Notes: generated by a model from the sequence alone, not told the origin. Shown: positions 10,169 to 19,044, counted from the stretch's first letter. The stretch: 64,000 bases of DNA from G965276675 sp965276675 (GCA_965276675.1 OZ255624.1:558001-622000); one strand, 5' to 3'. Translations and numbers: made by a program.

Positions 10169-11926
10169 GTGAACGAACAAAGTCAGTGCGTGCCGCACGC
10201 ACGCCGGAACGCTCTCCTGTGCGCGCTAGCCGTAGCTGCATGCGTGTGGCTGACACATCCAGTGCTTGAGATGGGTGTCAATGACGATTTTTCTTATACG
10301 AAGTCGGCTTTCGATTTCGCCCGGACCGGGCACATCCTCTATAACGGTTGGGCCACGGCCATGCTCGGATGGCAGGTCATTTGGGGCGGCCTCTTTGCGA
10401 AGCTATTTGGCTATTCGTTCACGGCAGTCCGGCTCTCTACGCTCCCGATCGCCATGGGTTCGGTATACCTGCTCTACCAGATTATGGTGAGGTTTGGCGC
10501 AAACACTTGGAACGCGGTCATAGGCACGCTCACCATGGGCCTATCGCCGTTGTTTATTCCGCTCACCACGAGTTTTATGTCCGATGTACCGGGCGTGTTT
10601 TGCATTCTTCTTTGCCTGTATATGTGTCAGCGAGCGTTGCAATCGTCGACTGATCGTGCCGCACTTACCTGGCTCTGCCTAGCCGCTGCGTGCAATGTGG
10701 CGGACGGCACGGTCCGCCAGATTGTCTGGTTCGGCGCACTGGTCATGGTTCCAGCCACTGGCTGGTTGTTGCGTAAACGGCCACGCGTGCCGCTTGTAAC
10801 AACAGTGCTGTGGATCTTTAGCGTCCTCGGCATCGAATTGTGTTTGCGCTGGTTCAAACAGCAGCCGTATTCCGTGCCGATAAAGATTTGGGAAGGACCA
10901 ATCCAAAAGGCGATGCTTGGGCATTTTGTCGTGCAGACGACATATCTCTTGCTCACCTTGCTGCTGTTCATATTGCCACTGCTCGTCTCTTCGTTTCAAA
11001 GCGTACCCAGACTGTCACGCACGTACCGGTTCACTGTATTTGCAACTATGGTGGTTATTTCGGCAGCCATGGTTCTGCGATCGATTCGTCACTCGCTCGA
11101 TCAGATTCTTGGCCCGTGGCTGGTCAATGTGGTCTCAAAGTACGGGATGATCTATTTCCCTGAGGTTGGTCCTTCACCGGTCGTTCTCGATAAGTGGGTT
11201 CGGCTCTCGTTCACCCTCATGCTTTTTCTCGCCATAGTGGGATGGGTGGCCATAGTGTTAAGCCGACCTAGACTATTGGCACGCCCAATGCAGCCCAGGG
11301 CAGCATTCACTCGACGGGGCGCGCTTACCTTGACGGTGCCATTCGCGCTCTGCTACGTAGCCACGCTGCTGCCCCGCACGATATATCATGGAATGATTGA
11401 TCGCTACGTTCTTCCGATTTTCCCCGTTCTCATTATCCTGTTCGTTCTCTACTATCAAGAGCGGGTGCGCGAGCGGCTACCGTCGGTCAGCGTTGCGGTA
11501 CTCGCAATCTTTGCGGCCTATGGAGTTGCTGGAACACACGACTTCTTCTCCATGGATCGAGCTCGCTTGGCGGCCGCCGATGAAGTCGAGCGCAGTGGCG
11601 TTCCCCGAATCGCGATACATGGCTTTCTTGAATACGACGCGTGGACCCAGCTGGAGACGCAGGGCTACATCAATGAGAAGAATATCCAAGTACCTGCTGG
11701 AGCGTACTATGAAGTGCCGCATAAGCACCTGCCGCCCGAAGATTGCCGTTTCTGGTTTGCGGATGACCTGCCGACAGTGCACCCGAAGTACATCGTCGTA
11801 TTCCAGCTCCGGCCATGCTTCACCAATACTTCTTTCCCCTTGGTAACGTATCGGACCTGGCTGCCGCCGTTTGCAGGCAAGATTTACGTTCAGAAACAAA
11901 AGGCAGACTATGACTGGGTCTATTAG
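10169..11926 (+). CDS. GT-C/GT39-like membrane protein, paralogue 2
   Basis: A 585-residue multi-pass membrane protein, very similar to paralogue 1 throughout. It begins GTG with MNEQSQCVPHARRNALLC; this start is supported by paralogue 3, which begins with the same GTG-AACGAACAA bases. Shared landmarks are MGVNDDFSYTKSAFDFARTG in the first periplasmic loop, GTVRQIVWFGALVM, the QQPYSV loop, YHGMIDRYVLPIFPVLII and the tail VHPKYIV followed by RTWLPPF. Two cysteines in the tail (in EDCRFWF and RPCFTN) are conserved in all three and could form a disulfide. Probably a polyprenyl-phosphate-sugar-dependent transferase of unknown acceptor. The acyltransferase gene follows directly. Confidence 0.75.
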   Translation: MNEQSQCVPHARRNALLCALAVAACVWLTHPVLEMGVNDDFSYTKSAFDFARTGHILYNGWATAMLGWQVIWGGLFAKLFGYSFTAVRLSTLPIAMGSVYLLYQIMVRFGANTWNAVIGTLTMGLSPLFIPLTTSFMSDVPGVFCILLCLYMCQRALQSSTDRAALTWLCLAAACNVADGTVRQIVWFGALVMVPATGWLLRKRPRVPLVTTVLWIFSVLGIELCLRWFKQQPYSVPIKIWEGPIQKAMLGHFVVQTTYLLLTLLLFILPLLVSSFQSVPRLSRTYRFTVFATMVVISAAMVLRSIRHSLDQILGPWLVNVVSKYGMIYFPEVGPSPVVLDKWVRLSFTLMLFLAIVGWVAIVLSRPRLLARPMQPRAAFTRRGALTLTVPFALCYVATLLPRTIYHGMIDRYVLPIFPVLIILFVLYYQERVRERLPSVSVAVLAIFAAYGVAGTHDFFSMDRARLAAADEVERSGVPRIAIHGFLEYDAWTQLETQGYINEKNIQVPAGAYYEVPHKHLPPEDCRFWFADDLPTVHPKYIVVFQLRPCFTNTSFPLVTYRTWLPPFAGKIYVQKQKADYDWVY

Positions 11927-11981
11927 TATTCAGGCTGATTCATCCAAAGCGCCATCAGGCGGGCAGTCATCCACGACAACC

Positions 11982-13154
11982 ATGCGTATCCGCGAGATCG
12001 ACGGGCTGAGATTCTTTGCAATTGCAGCGGTGGTGGCAGTCCACTACCGGCCGCCGTTCAGCCGTGCCTTCGCGTGGATGTCCGCCGGTTGGCTTGGTGT
12101 CGATCTCTTCTTCGTTATCTCGGGCTTTTTAATCACGAGCATCCTGCTGAACATGCGCCGCACGCCGCACCCGTTCAGGGTTTTCTACTGGCGACGTATT
12201 CTACGCATCTTCCCGCCATACTATTTGGTTCTCTTTCTGCTGCTTCCACTGTCCCTCAGGGATGTTCACAGGTTTGTGCTAGACAACCGGTATTTGACTT
12301 TGGTCTTCCTGTCGTCCATACGGGAGCACTCCCTTTCGATCTTGTTCCAGCGCATCTTCTCTCATGTGACTCTAAGCTGCACACCCATGAAAGTTGACAA
12401 TCACCTGTTCACGGATTTTTATGCCGGCATCTCCATCTTTTGGTCGCTCTCGATCGAGGAGCTTTTCTATCTGGGATGGGCGCCCATCGTTCTGAAGTAC
12501 TCTAAGCGTACGATCGTTGTTGCCGCGTTGACTCCTTTGCTGCTTTGCCCCGTCGCCCGCCTGCTTGCGTTCTCATGCGATCTCGACGCATACTTCAGCT
12601 TTTTCTTCCGTCTGGATTCGCTGATGATGGGCAGCTGCCTTGCGATGCTCTATGCTGCCGTGAGACGTGGCGTCATAAACGAGACAGTATTTCGTAGATC
12701 ACTCGCGGGGCTGCTGCCAGTTACGTTCTTGCTCCTAGTCTTGCTCTCATTGCATGACGGCCTGCTGCGGGGGATTGAAGTTCGCACCGTGCGCAGCTTC
12801 GCCGTCTTTGGCTACTCCCTGAGTTCGTTGTTGTTTGCATGCATTATCGGATTGTGTGTCTCCTACGGAGGAAGCAACGTAGCATGGTGTCGCTTCTTAA
12901 GGTGCCGACCGTTCGTTTACGTGGGCACGGTCAGCTACATGCTCTACCTGGTTCATATCCCAGTGTTCGTCACGCTGTACCGGCTCAGTGCACGTTTCGA
13001 GCACGACCATAGGCCCTCTGTCCTACTTACTGGTGCAATCGCGGCTTGTATCTCATTGGTTCTTTGCAGTCTGTCGTGGAAGTACTTTGAGTCGCCCATC
13101 CTGCGCCTTAAGAACAGGTACTTTGTTGAGCCGCCGGCGGTGCGGGTGAGCTAA
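11982..13154 (+). CDS. Acyltransferase 3 family membrane protein (OafA/YrhL type)
   Basis: A 390-residue integral membrane O-acyltransferase. The N-terminus MRIREIDGLRFFAIAAVVAVHY is the standard family opening, with the catalytic-type histidine in VHY, and FFVISGFLIT follows in the next helix. About ten helices are present, and SLSIEELFYL is a further family motif. Members add acetyl or other acyl groups to surface sugars or lipids. An in-frame ATG at 11910, overlapping the end of the preceding gene, would add 24 residues and allow translational coupling; 11982 is chosen because the family motif begins there. It is probably cotranscribed with GT-C paralogue 2 and may decorate its product. 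Confidence 0.88.
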   Translation: MRIREIDGLRFFAIAAVVAVHYRPPFSRAFAWMSAGWLGVDLFFVISGFLITSILLNMRRTPHPFRVFYWRRILRIFPPYYLVLFLLLPLSLRDVHRFVLDNRYLTLVFLSSIREHSLSILFQRIFSHVTLSCTPMKVDNHLFTDFYAGISIFWSLSIEELFYLGWAPIVLKYSKRTIVVAALTPLLLCPVARLLAFSCDLDAYFSFFFRLDSLMMGSCLAMLYAAVRRGVINETVFRRSLAGLLPVTFLLLVLLSLHDGLLRGIEVRTVRSFAVFGYSLSSLLFACIIGLCVSYGGSNVAWCRFLRCRPFVYVGTVSYMLYLVHIPVFVTLYRLSARFEHDHRPSVLLTGAIAACISLVLCSLSWKYFESPILRLKNRYFVEPPAVRVS

Positions 13155-13176
13155 TCGCCAAATTCCGAGTCTGCTA

Positions 13177-13195
13177 AGTCCCTAGTGCAGGGACT
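13177..13195. terminator. Perfect 7-bp hairpin between convergent genes
   Basis: AGTCCCT and AGGGACT form a perfect stem with loop AGTGC in the 109-base gap between convergent genes. It is a plausible bidirectional terminator, although a T-run is lacking. Confidence 0.4.
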
Positions 13196-13263
13196 GGACG
13201 AATGCTGCCACGCGATATCGTCGCGCTTTGGTGTGGATCCCGATCTTCCCACGCTTTGCGGGG

Positions 13264-14802
13264 TTACCGTTCATAGATATCGCAGTTGTCTGCGTGCACT
13301 GCGGTCGCGCGCGGCATACCGGTCTCCTGCAGCAGCCCTGGCAAACGAGCCTCGCTGCGGCCCTCGTCGCAAACCACGACCGCCGCAATCCGCGTAGGGC
13401 CCTCATTTGCAATCGCCTGTTGGAGGCGAGTGCTGCCGCGTTCGGGCCAGAAAGCCATGATCGCCCGGCGATGGCTCTGGTATGGGAACTCCGACGACCA
13501 GTACAATCCGGTGATCAGGATCACATCCTCCGGTCTGGTCGTCCGATCTATCAGCGCCGCTGCACTCGGGCGGCCCGGAGCGTTCGTGTTTTGCAGGGTG
13601 TAGTAGCTGTGAAAGTAGCGATAGCTGCACGTGACCAGCACCCCGGCAAACAATGCCACGCCTACCCAGGCCCGTCGGCCCGGCAACCCCAACAGCGCCC
13701 CCAGCAGTAGTCCAACAGCTGCCACGATGAAGATTGCGTTGCTGTAGGCATAGTACTGGTGCACATAGTGCAGGTTGAAGAAGAGCTCAATGGTTCCCGC
13801 ATACAGCGCCATGCAAGCCAGCACCGGCGGCAGCGATCGGAGGCACAGCCAAGGTACTGCTATCAGAACTAATGACGCAAAGAGGACGCTGCCCACCATG
13901 TTGTCGATCGCGAACACAAAGCGGAAATAGTCTCTGGGATGCAGCCGTTGGGCGAGCGTCCCAAAGCTCCACGCCTGCAGCGCCTTGCTGGTCAACTGCG
14001 CTCCCATGGGATTCTGACCCTTTACCGCGTCGGCGAACTTCGTCCACGCCGCTGTCAGGACGACCGGTAAGGCGCAGCAAAGCACGCCAACGGTAGCGAC
14101 CAGCCCGATGTGAAGCCTTCCAGCCTCGCGGTCTTTCCAAAACCTCGAGAGCACCAGTAACGCCCCGAGCACAAAGAAAGGCGCAAAGGTGGTCACCTTG
14201 ACCAGTCCGGCCAACACGCCGCAGAGAGTCGCTTCGGCTATGTACAACGGAATCCGCTTGCTTCCCTCTGGCGCCCGCGCGAGCCTGAGCATTCCGTCCA
14301 CGTACATCAGTGAAAAGAACAGCGCCGTTGACTCGATCAGGAACCACCGTGAGAAGAAGATGTAGAACGGGCTCGCCGCAAACAAGGCAAGAGTTGGTAC
14401 CGTCTGCACATGCCGCAGTCCCAAGCGCGACAGGATCGCAGCCAAGGGAAAGAAGCTGAGGTAGTAGAAGAGGAGGGAGATGAAGCGTCCCGTCTGATCG
14501 ATGGGCGTGGAAGACAGCTTCGCCAGGCCCGCGACAAGCACCTGATAGAGCGGAAACTCAAATGGCACAGACCACGGTGGCCCCAGCACAGGAGTTTCAT
14601 AGCGCAAGATAGGTCCACCGTGCAGGATTGAGTCCGCACTGATCGCGGTTTGCGCCTCGCGAAAATCGAGAATGCTATTGTGCCAGCCGACCGTCACTGC
14701 CCAGAGGCTGAAAGCTAAGCTAAGGACTCCAAGAGACCAGACGGCAATCTCTAAGGCATCGCGGTGCTTCTCTCTGAGGGTGGTCTGCTCACTAGCATCC
14801 AT
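13264..14802 (-). CDS. GT39/ArnT-like glycosyltransferase, membrane
   Basis: A 512-residue membrane protein started at ATG 14802 (MDASEQTTLREKH); a longer upstream frame would run into the divergent gene and looks non-coding. After the first helix the loop ILDFREAQTAISA carries the acidic residues placed as in PMT_2/ArnT transferases. Nine to ten further helices follow, and the C-terminus is a small periplasmic domain. It is clearly more distant from the three GT-C paralogues than they are from each other. Enzymes of this type move a sugar from a polyprenyl phosphate onto lipid or protein at the periplasmic face. It is divergent from GT-C paralogue 3, with 88 bases between the starts. Confidence 0.8.
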   Translation of the reverse strand: MDASEQTTLREKHRDALEIAVWSLGVLSLAFSLWAVTVGWHNSILDFREAQTAISADSILHGGPILRYETPVLGPPWSVPFEFPLYQVLVAGLAKLSSTPIDQTGRFISLLFYYLSFFPLAAILSRLGLRHVQTVPTLALFAASPFYIFFSRWFLIESTALFFSLMYVDGMLRLARAPEGSKRIPLYIAEATLCGVLAGLVKVTTFAPFFVLGALLVLSRFWKDREAGRLHIGLVATVGVLCCALPVVLTAAWTKFADAVKGQNPMGAQLTSKALQAWSFGTLAQRLHPRDYFRFVFAIDNMVGSVLFASLVLIAVPWLCLRSLPPVLACMALYAGTIELFFNLHYVHQYYAYSNAIFIVAAVGLLLGALLGLPGRRAWVGVALFAGVLVTCSYRYFHSYYTLQNTNAPGRPSAAALIDRTTRPEDVILITGLYWSSEFPYQSHRRAIMAFWPERGSTRLQQAIANEGPTRIAAVVVCDEGRSEARLPGLLQETGMPRATAVHADNCDIYER

Positions 14803-14875
14803 ACGCGCTGATTCTAGTGCATCGTCAGTGGGCCTTCTAGCGGCCGTCTTTCGAGCACAGAGCAGTCTTTGCTGT

Positions 14876-14884
14876 TGGTATGCT
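14876..14884 (+). promoter_or_regulatory. Extended -10 box placed for leaderless transcription
   Basis: TGGTATGCT (TG-n-TATGCT) ends 6 bases before the GTG start of GT-C paralogue 3, and no ribosome-binding site is present. Box type and spacing match the site before paralogue 2. Confidence 0.55.
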
Positions 14885-14890
14885 GGTCCC

Positions 14891-16654
14891 GTGAACGAAC
14901 AAACTTCGCGCGTGCCGCATGCGCCCCGCAACGCCCTGGTGTGCGCGGTCCTGCTTGCGTTCTGTGCTCTCTTGATCTATCCGGTGCTGGAGATGGGCAC
15001 AAACGACGACTGGTCGTATGCGAGGACCGCGCTCGAGTTCGCCCGCACCGGCCATATCGTCTACAACGGTTGGGCTTCAATGATGCTCGGCTGGCAGGTG
15101 ATCTGGGGCGCGCTGTTCATCAAGCTCTTCGGATTTTCATTTCTGGCGTTGCGCGTCTCTACTCTGATTGTCGCTATGGCAGCGACATATCTGCTTTATC
15201 TGATTTTGGTGCGCTTCGGTGTGAGTGCGCCAAGCGCGGGTATTGGCACCCTGACGGTCGCGCTTTCGCCGATCTTTTTGCCCCTGGCCACCAACTTCAT
15301 GTCTGACGTTCCGGGGCTGTTCTGCATCCTGCTGTGCCTGTACCTGTGCCAGCGTGCATTGGCTGCCACGAGCAGTAGAGCTGCGGTGGGATGGCTGTGG
15401 GCCGCCACGGGGACCAACCTGCTGGGAGGCACCGTGCGCCAGATCGTATGGCTGGGCGTGCTGCTGATGATCCCCTCTGCTGGCTGGCTGCTACGCAAGC
15501 AGCGCGGCATTCCGGTAGCGGTCGCGGTCCAGTGGCTGCTCGGCGTAGCTTGGATTGCGGCTTGCATGTACTGGTACAAGCAGCAGCCCTACTCGGTACC
15601 GGAAAAGTTGATCGACGGCCCGGTGACCGGGGCAGTGTTGCGGCATCTCGCCGGGCAGATACTCCGGACTATTCTCTCGATTCTGCTCTTCGGGTTGCCG
15701 GTTCTGGGTGCATGGGCCGGGGTGATGCGCAGGACGACCAGAAGAGCCCGCGGGGTTGCGGTAGGCTGTGCGGTCGCGGTCCTGGCGTTGCTGGCGCTGA
15801 GCTGGAGACGCGGCACCTTGATCGACTGGGTTCCGCCCTGGCTGGGCAATCTGGTGACGCCGAATGGCATCATGCGCGACCAGGAGCTGCTTGGCGCTAA
15901 AACTATCGTTCTGCATGGCGCGGTTCGACTCGGTCTTCTTTTTGTGATCGCTGCAGTTACGATAACTCTGATCAGCTCGATTGCCAGCAGGCTGCCCCGC
16001 CGCTTTCCCATTCCCAGTGGTCAATTTACGTGGACCCAGACCGGGATACTGCTCGGCCCCTTTACGTTGGCCTACCTTGCTCTGCTTATGCCACGGGGCG
16101 CCTTCTTCACCATCTTCGACCGCTACCTGCTCATTCCCTTGGTCGTGTTTGTCATCGTCACGCTTCGTTACTACACCGAGCGGATTGGGCCAAAGCTGCC
16201 GGTGATGAGTGCCGTCCTACTTCTTCCGTTGACGATGTATGCCGTATCCACGAGTCATGACCAGTTCGCACAGGATCGCGCGCGGCTGCAGGCCGCGGAT
16301 GCGCTCAGAGCATCTGGGGTTCCCCGCACCGGCATGGACGTCGGCTTTGAATATGACGGCTGGACGCAACTCGAAGCGGGCGGACATATCAACAGCCCGC
16401 AGATAGAGCTTCCCGCGGGCGCTTACCATCCAGTCGCGCATGGTTCAACTACGGCGCAGCCATGCAGGTTCTGGTATCTCGACTACACACCGGTCGTTCA
16501 CCCGGCGTACATGGTGACATTTCAACCGATGCCCTGTCTTGCTCCGTCGCGCTTTCCTCCAGTGGAGTATCGGACCTGGCTACCGCCCTTTCACCGCACT
16601 TTGTACATTGAGCAACCGCTTGCGGCTTCGGGCGAGCCGGCCCCGGTGCAGTGA
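14891..16654 (+). CDS. GT-C/GT39-like membrane protein, paralogue 3
   Basis: A 587-residue membrane protein, the most diverged of the three paralogues but colinear with them. The GTG start at 14891 gives MNEQTSRVPHAPRNALVC; the frame is open 73 codons further upstream, but that part overlaps the divergent gene and has no family similarity. Conserved features are MGTNDDWSYARTALEFARTG, GTVRQIVWLGVLLM, QQPYSVPEK, FDRYLLIPLVVF and the tail motifs CRFWYLD, VHPAYMV and RTWLPPF. The C-terminus is longer and proline-rich compared with the DYDW(T/V)Y ending of copies 1 and 2. Substrate unknown; probably surface glycolipid assembly, as for its neighbours. Confidence 0.75.
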   Translation: MNEQTSRVPHAPRNALVCAVLLAFCALLIYPVLEMGTNDDWSYARTALEFARTGHIVYNGWASMMLGWQVIWGALFIKLFGFSFLALRVSTLIVAMAATYLLYLILVRFGVSAPSAGIGTLTVALSPIFLPLATNFMSDVPGLFCILLCLYLCQRALAATSSRAAVGWLWAATGTNLLGGTVRQIVWLGVLLMIPSAGWLLRKQRGIPVAVAVQWLLGVAWIAACMYWYKQQPYSVPEKLIDGPVTGAVLRHLAGQILRTILSILLFGLPVLGAWAGVMRRTTRRARGVAVGCAVAVLALLALSWRRGTLIDWVPPWLGNLVTPNGIMRDQELLGAKTIVLHGAVRLGLLFVIAAVTITLISSIASRLPRRFPIPSGQFTWTQTGILLGPFTLAYLALLMPRGAFFTIFDRYLLIPLVVFVIVTLRYYTERIGPKLPVMSAVLLLPLTMYAVSTSHDQFAQDRARLQAADALRASGVPRTGMDVGFEYDGWTQLEAGGHINSPQIELPAGAYHPVAHGSTTAQPCRFWYLDYTPVVHPAYMVTFQPMPCLAPSRFPPVEYRTWLPPFHRTLYIEQPLAASGEPAPVQ

Positions 16655-16666
16655 GGCGGATTATCG

Positions 16667-18583
16667 CTACTTTGTAGGAGCTGGGTCGTCGGTGGGCCGG
16701 TTAGACAGAATCTCTTTGCCGCCGCTTTTGGCGAGGAGATAGGCCGGTCCTGGGAACTGGGGAGGGTGATCGGCCTCGGTCCAGAGAAAGACGCGGGTGG
16801 GACTGCTCCAGAGCGCGCGGATCGAGGCGTCGTCCTCGAAGATCTGGGGCGCATCCGGGAAGAAGGAGCCGTACCAAAGATTGGAACTACGGCCGTTCAG
16901 GATGTGCACGGGATGATTGAGCGGGCGGTGCAGGTAGAAGCTGAGGGTGGAGCCGCTCTCGAATTCGCCGTTGATTACGACCAGGTCAGAGGGTTGCAGG
17001 TACGGCCGGATGACAGCGGCCAGCCGGGCGGACGAGAGCACGGGCGAGAAGGTGACCAGCGCTCGATGCGCAGCGATTAAGAAGACCACCATCATGGCAG
17101 CGAGTGCGGCGTTGGCGGACCCGGCGTGGGCTTGGCGACGAAAGACCAGGTGCAGAAGTGTGCCGAGAAGAAAAGCAGCGGCTACGGTGAGCAGCTCCGG
17201 GCGGAAGAACCCCATCGCTTGTGTACTGAGGTCGAGAAAGTGGCCGAGCGAGAGGGCGTACTCACCGGGGTTCTGCTTCAGGACCTCGGCGAGATCGGCG
17301 CCGGGAGCGGGCGTGGGGGAGCGCAGGGCAAAGAAGAGGGCTGCGGCCGCGCCCATTGCCCCAAAGAGAAAAAGCAGGAGAGCGGTGCGCAGTCCGGGGG
17401 TGGGGGTGCGGTCGGCAAGGGCTGGTGCGGCGATGGCCCGCGCGGAAGAGTCCCCTCGCGCGAGCCAGGCGCCGATCATGAGCGCGAGCGGCGGCACGGA
17501 GGGCAGAACGTAGTACTCCTGGCGCGTGGAGAAGCTGAAGAAGACCAGTGGAATGGCGGCCCAGAGCGCGAGCAGCAGCTGAGCTGAGTCTTTGCTGTCA
17601 AATAATTGACGGCGGAGTGCCTGCCGAAGCGGCACTCGGCCGAGTGCGCGGAACAAGAAGACGCACCAGGGAAAAAGCCAGACCAGAAGCAGGCCCCAAA
17701 AGAGGAGGAGCGGCACGGTATCGTAGTCGCGCGGCACACGCTGGTTCAGGTAGCGCAGCACATGCTCGTTGATGAAGTAGAACCAGAAGAAGCCGCGCAC
17801 GTTGCCCGGGGTTGGGTTGAGGCCGGGGGGGTGCCCCTGCGTGGGGTTGGCGAGCCCGGCGGCAATGTGCCAGGGGGCGGCGATCGCCAGGAAGACGAGA
17901 AGGCCGAGCGTCGGATGCCAACGGCGCAGGTGCTTGAGATTGCGCGTAAGGAGGAGGAAACCGAGGACGATGGCGATCGGGAAAACGATGCCGATAAGGC
18001 CCTTGCTGAGCACGTTCAACGCGCACGCGGCGCCAAAGCCGGCCGCTGTCGCGCGAGAGGGGTGGGCGAGCGAGCGCCAGAAGCAGAGCATGGCCAGCGC
18101 GATCCACAGGCAGACCAGGACGTCTGGGATCAGGATGCGCGTGAACAGAAAGATCCCGGGAGAGGTGACGAGCACCAGCGTGGCGTAAAAGCCAGCGAGG
18201 TCGCTCGCGAAGAGCCGGCAGCCGAGCGCGTAAGTGACAAGAAAGAGCGCAAGTGTATAGAACGCGAGCGGAAGGCGGGCGGCCCCCGTCGAGACACCGA
18301 ACAGGCGGAAGCTCGCGGCCATGTTCCAGTAGAGCAGTGGCGCTTTCTCGAGGTAACGGATGCCATTGGCATAAAGGGTGACCGGGTCGTGGCGCAGAAT
18401 CATCTCCCGCGCGACTTCGGCGTGGACGGAGTCGGCATCGTCAAGCAGCGGCGGCGCGAAGAGGGCGAAGCTGCCGTAGAGCAAGAGCCAGAGGAATATG
18501 AGGATTGTGACCGAGACCCAGGCGCGGGGCTTGACTGGGAAAGGGGCGCTCGGGTGTGAGTTTGACTGACGCTGAGGATGCAT
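16667..18583 (-). CDS. ArnT-like glycosyltransferase (PMT_2 family)
   Basis: A 638-residue inner-membrane glycosyltransferase similar to ArnT, which transfers 4-amino-4-deoxy-L-arabinose from undecaprenyl phosphate to lipid A. The first periplasmic loop has PPLLDDADSVHAEVAREM with the acidic pair and arginine expected for the active site, followed by RYLEKAPLLYW, a family motif. About twelve helices are followed by a periplasmic C-terminal domain of about 150 residues. Without other arn genes nearby the sugar and acceptor remain open. It ends 13 bases from GT-C paralogue 3 in convergent orientation. Confidence 0.85.
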   Translation of the reverse strand: MHPQRQSNSHPSAPFPVKPRAWVSVTILIFLWLLLYGSFALFAPPLLDDADSVHAEVAREMILRHDPVTLYANGIRYLEKAPLLYWNMAASFRLFGVSTGAARLPLAFYTLALFLVTYALGCRLFASDLAGFYATLVLVTSPGIFLFTRILIPDVLVCLWIALAMLCFWRSLAHPSRATAAGFGAACALNVLSKGLIGIVFPIAIVLGFLLLTRNLKHLRRWHPTLGLLVFLAIAAPWHIAAGLANPTQGHPPGLNPTPGNVRGFFWFYFINEHVLRYLNQRVPRDYDTVPLLLFWGLLLVWLFPWCVFLFRALGRVPLRQALRRQLFDSKDSAQLLLALWAAIPLVFFSFSTRQEYYVLPSVPPLALMIGAWLARGDSSARAIAAPALADRTPTPGLRTALLLFLFGAMGAAAALFFALRSPTPAPGADLAEVLKQNPGEYALSLGHFLDLSTQAMGFFRPELLTVAAAFLLGTLLHLVFRRQAHAGSANAALAAMMVVFLIAAHRALVTFSPVLSSARLAAVIRPYLQPSDLVVINGEFESGSTLSFYLHRPLNHPVHILNGRSSNLWYGSFFPDAPQIFEDDASIRALWSSPTRVFLWTEADHPPQFPGPAYLLAKSGGKEILSNRPTDDPAPTK

Positions 18584-18675
18584 CAGCTCAAGCGTACCGT
18601 GAGCGCATTTCGAGGCCAGAAAAGAACCGAGGACGTGGCCGAGTAGTGCGCATCATTGGCCGAGTAGCTGTGCAG

Positions 18676-18816
18676 TCAGTCGCGCGATTCGGCTGGACGC
18701 TCTTGGACGGCTTCACGGAGCTTCTCTATATCCACAATGTCCTGAGGCCTCCCGACGAGGTACTTCACCTTATGGGCGTTGAACGCGGACAAGAGTTCTT
18801 TCAGGTCGTGGTCCAT
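18676..18816 (-). pseudogene. AbiEii-type nucleotidyltransferase remnant with internal deletion
   Basis: This 46-codon frame begins MDHDLKELLSAFNAHKVKYL and continues VGRPQDIVDIEKL. The first part matches the start of AbiEii/MNT-like nucleotidyltransferases, where YLVVGGYAV and the catalytic aspartates should follow. The second part matches their C-terminus, typically KLASGRPQDxxDxxxL. All catalytic sequence between them is missing, and the join is in frame. It therefore looks like the relic of a gene of about 180 codons after a deletion of roughly 400 bases. Its start overlaps the end of the small upstream gene by 47 bases. An active short protein is unlikely. Confidence 0.7.
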
Positions 18817-18964
18817 CGAAGCGGACTCCCTTGAAACTGTAAGCAGCGGTGCTGAGTTCACAGACAGCACTGAGGCGGTCGCCAGGTGCAACGCTCTGCC
18901 AGTACTGGTACGTCTCGGCTTGTTGCTCCTTGAGGTCAGTCACCCTGCTGAGAGTTTTATCCAT
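18770..18964 (-). CDS. Small conserved protein partnering a nucleotidyltransferase
   Basis: A 64-residue soluble protein beginning MDKTLSRVTDLKEQQAETYQ with the motif YWQS and ending RTLVRVQRP. From memory, short proteins with this YWQS pattern occur directly upstream of AbiEii-like nucleotidyltransferase genes in Acidobacteriota and other soil bacteria, where they may form an antitoxin-like pair. Its frame seems intact, while its partner just downstream is reduced to a remnant. Function unknown; the pairing is from gene context only. Confidence 0.6.
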   Translation of the reverse strand: MDKTLSRVTDLKEQQAETYQYWQSVAPGDRLSAVCELSTAAYSFKGVRFDGPRPERTLVRVQRP

Positions 18965-19008
18965 AACGATTTTCTATCCGACTTTAGTTTAGCCGGTGAA
19001 CCGGCTGC

Positions 19009-19044
19009 TGTCCGGGTTTGGACACCGCCGTACGGATTTGGACA
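19009..19044. promoter_or_regulatory. Paired TTTGGACA sites upstream of the large permease
   Basis: TGTCCGGGTTTGGACA (19009-19024) is a palindrome TGTCC-N6-GGACA. A second TTTGGACA lies at 19037-19044, exactly 20 bases (two helical turns) from the first. Such spacing fits cooperative binding of a repressor or activator controlling the permease, whose ATG is 110 bases downstream. The factor is unknown. Confidence 0.35.

Noticed and set aside
14672..14890. Upstream extension of GT-C paralogue 3
   Set aside because: It overlaps the divergent GT39 gene, has no similarity to the other paralogues and would remove the matched GTG start and promoter arrangement.
17606..18559. A 317-codon plus-strand frame opposite the ArnT-like gene
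   Set aside because: It is highly charged, low-complexity translation of the antisense strand with no motif.
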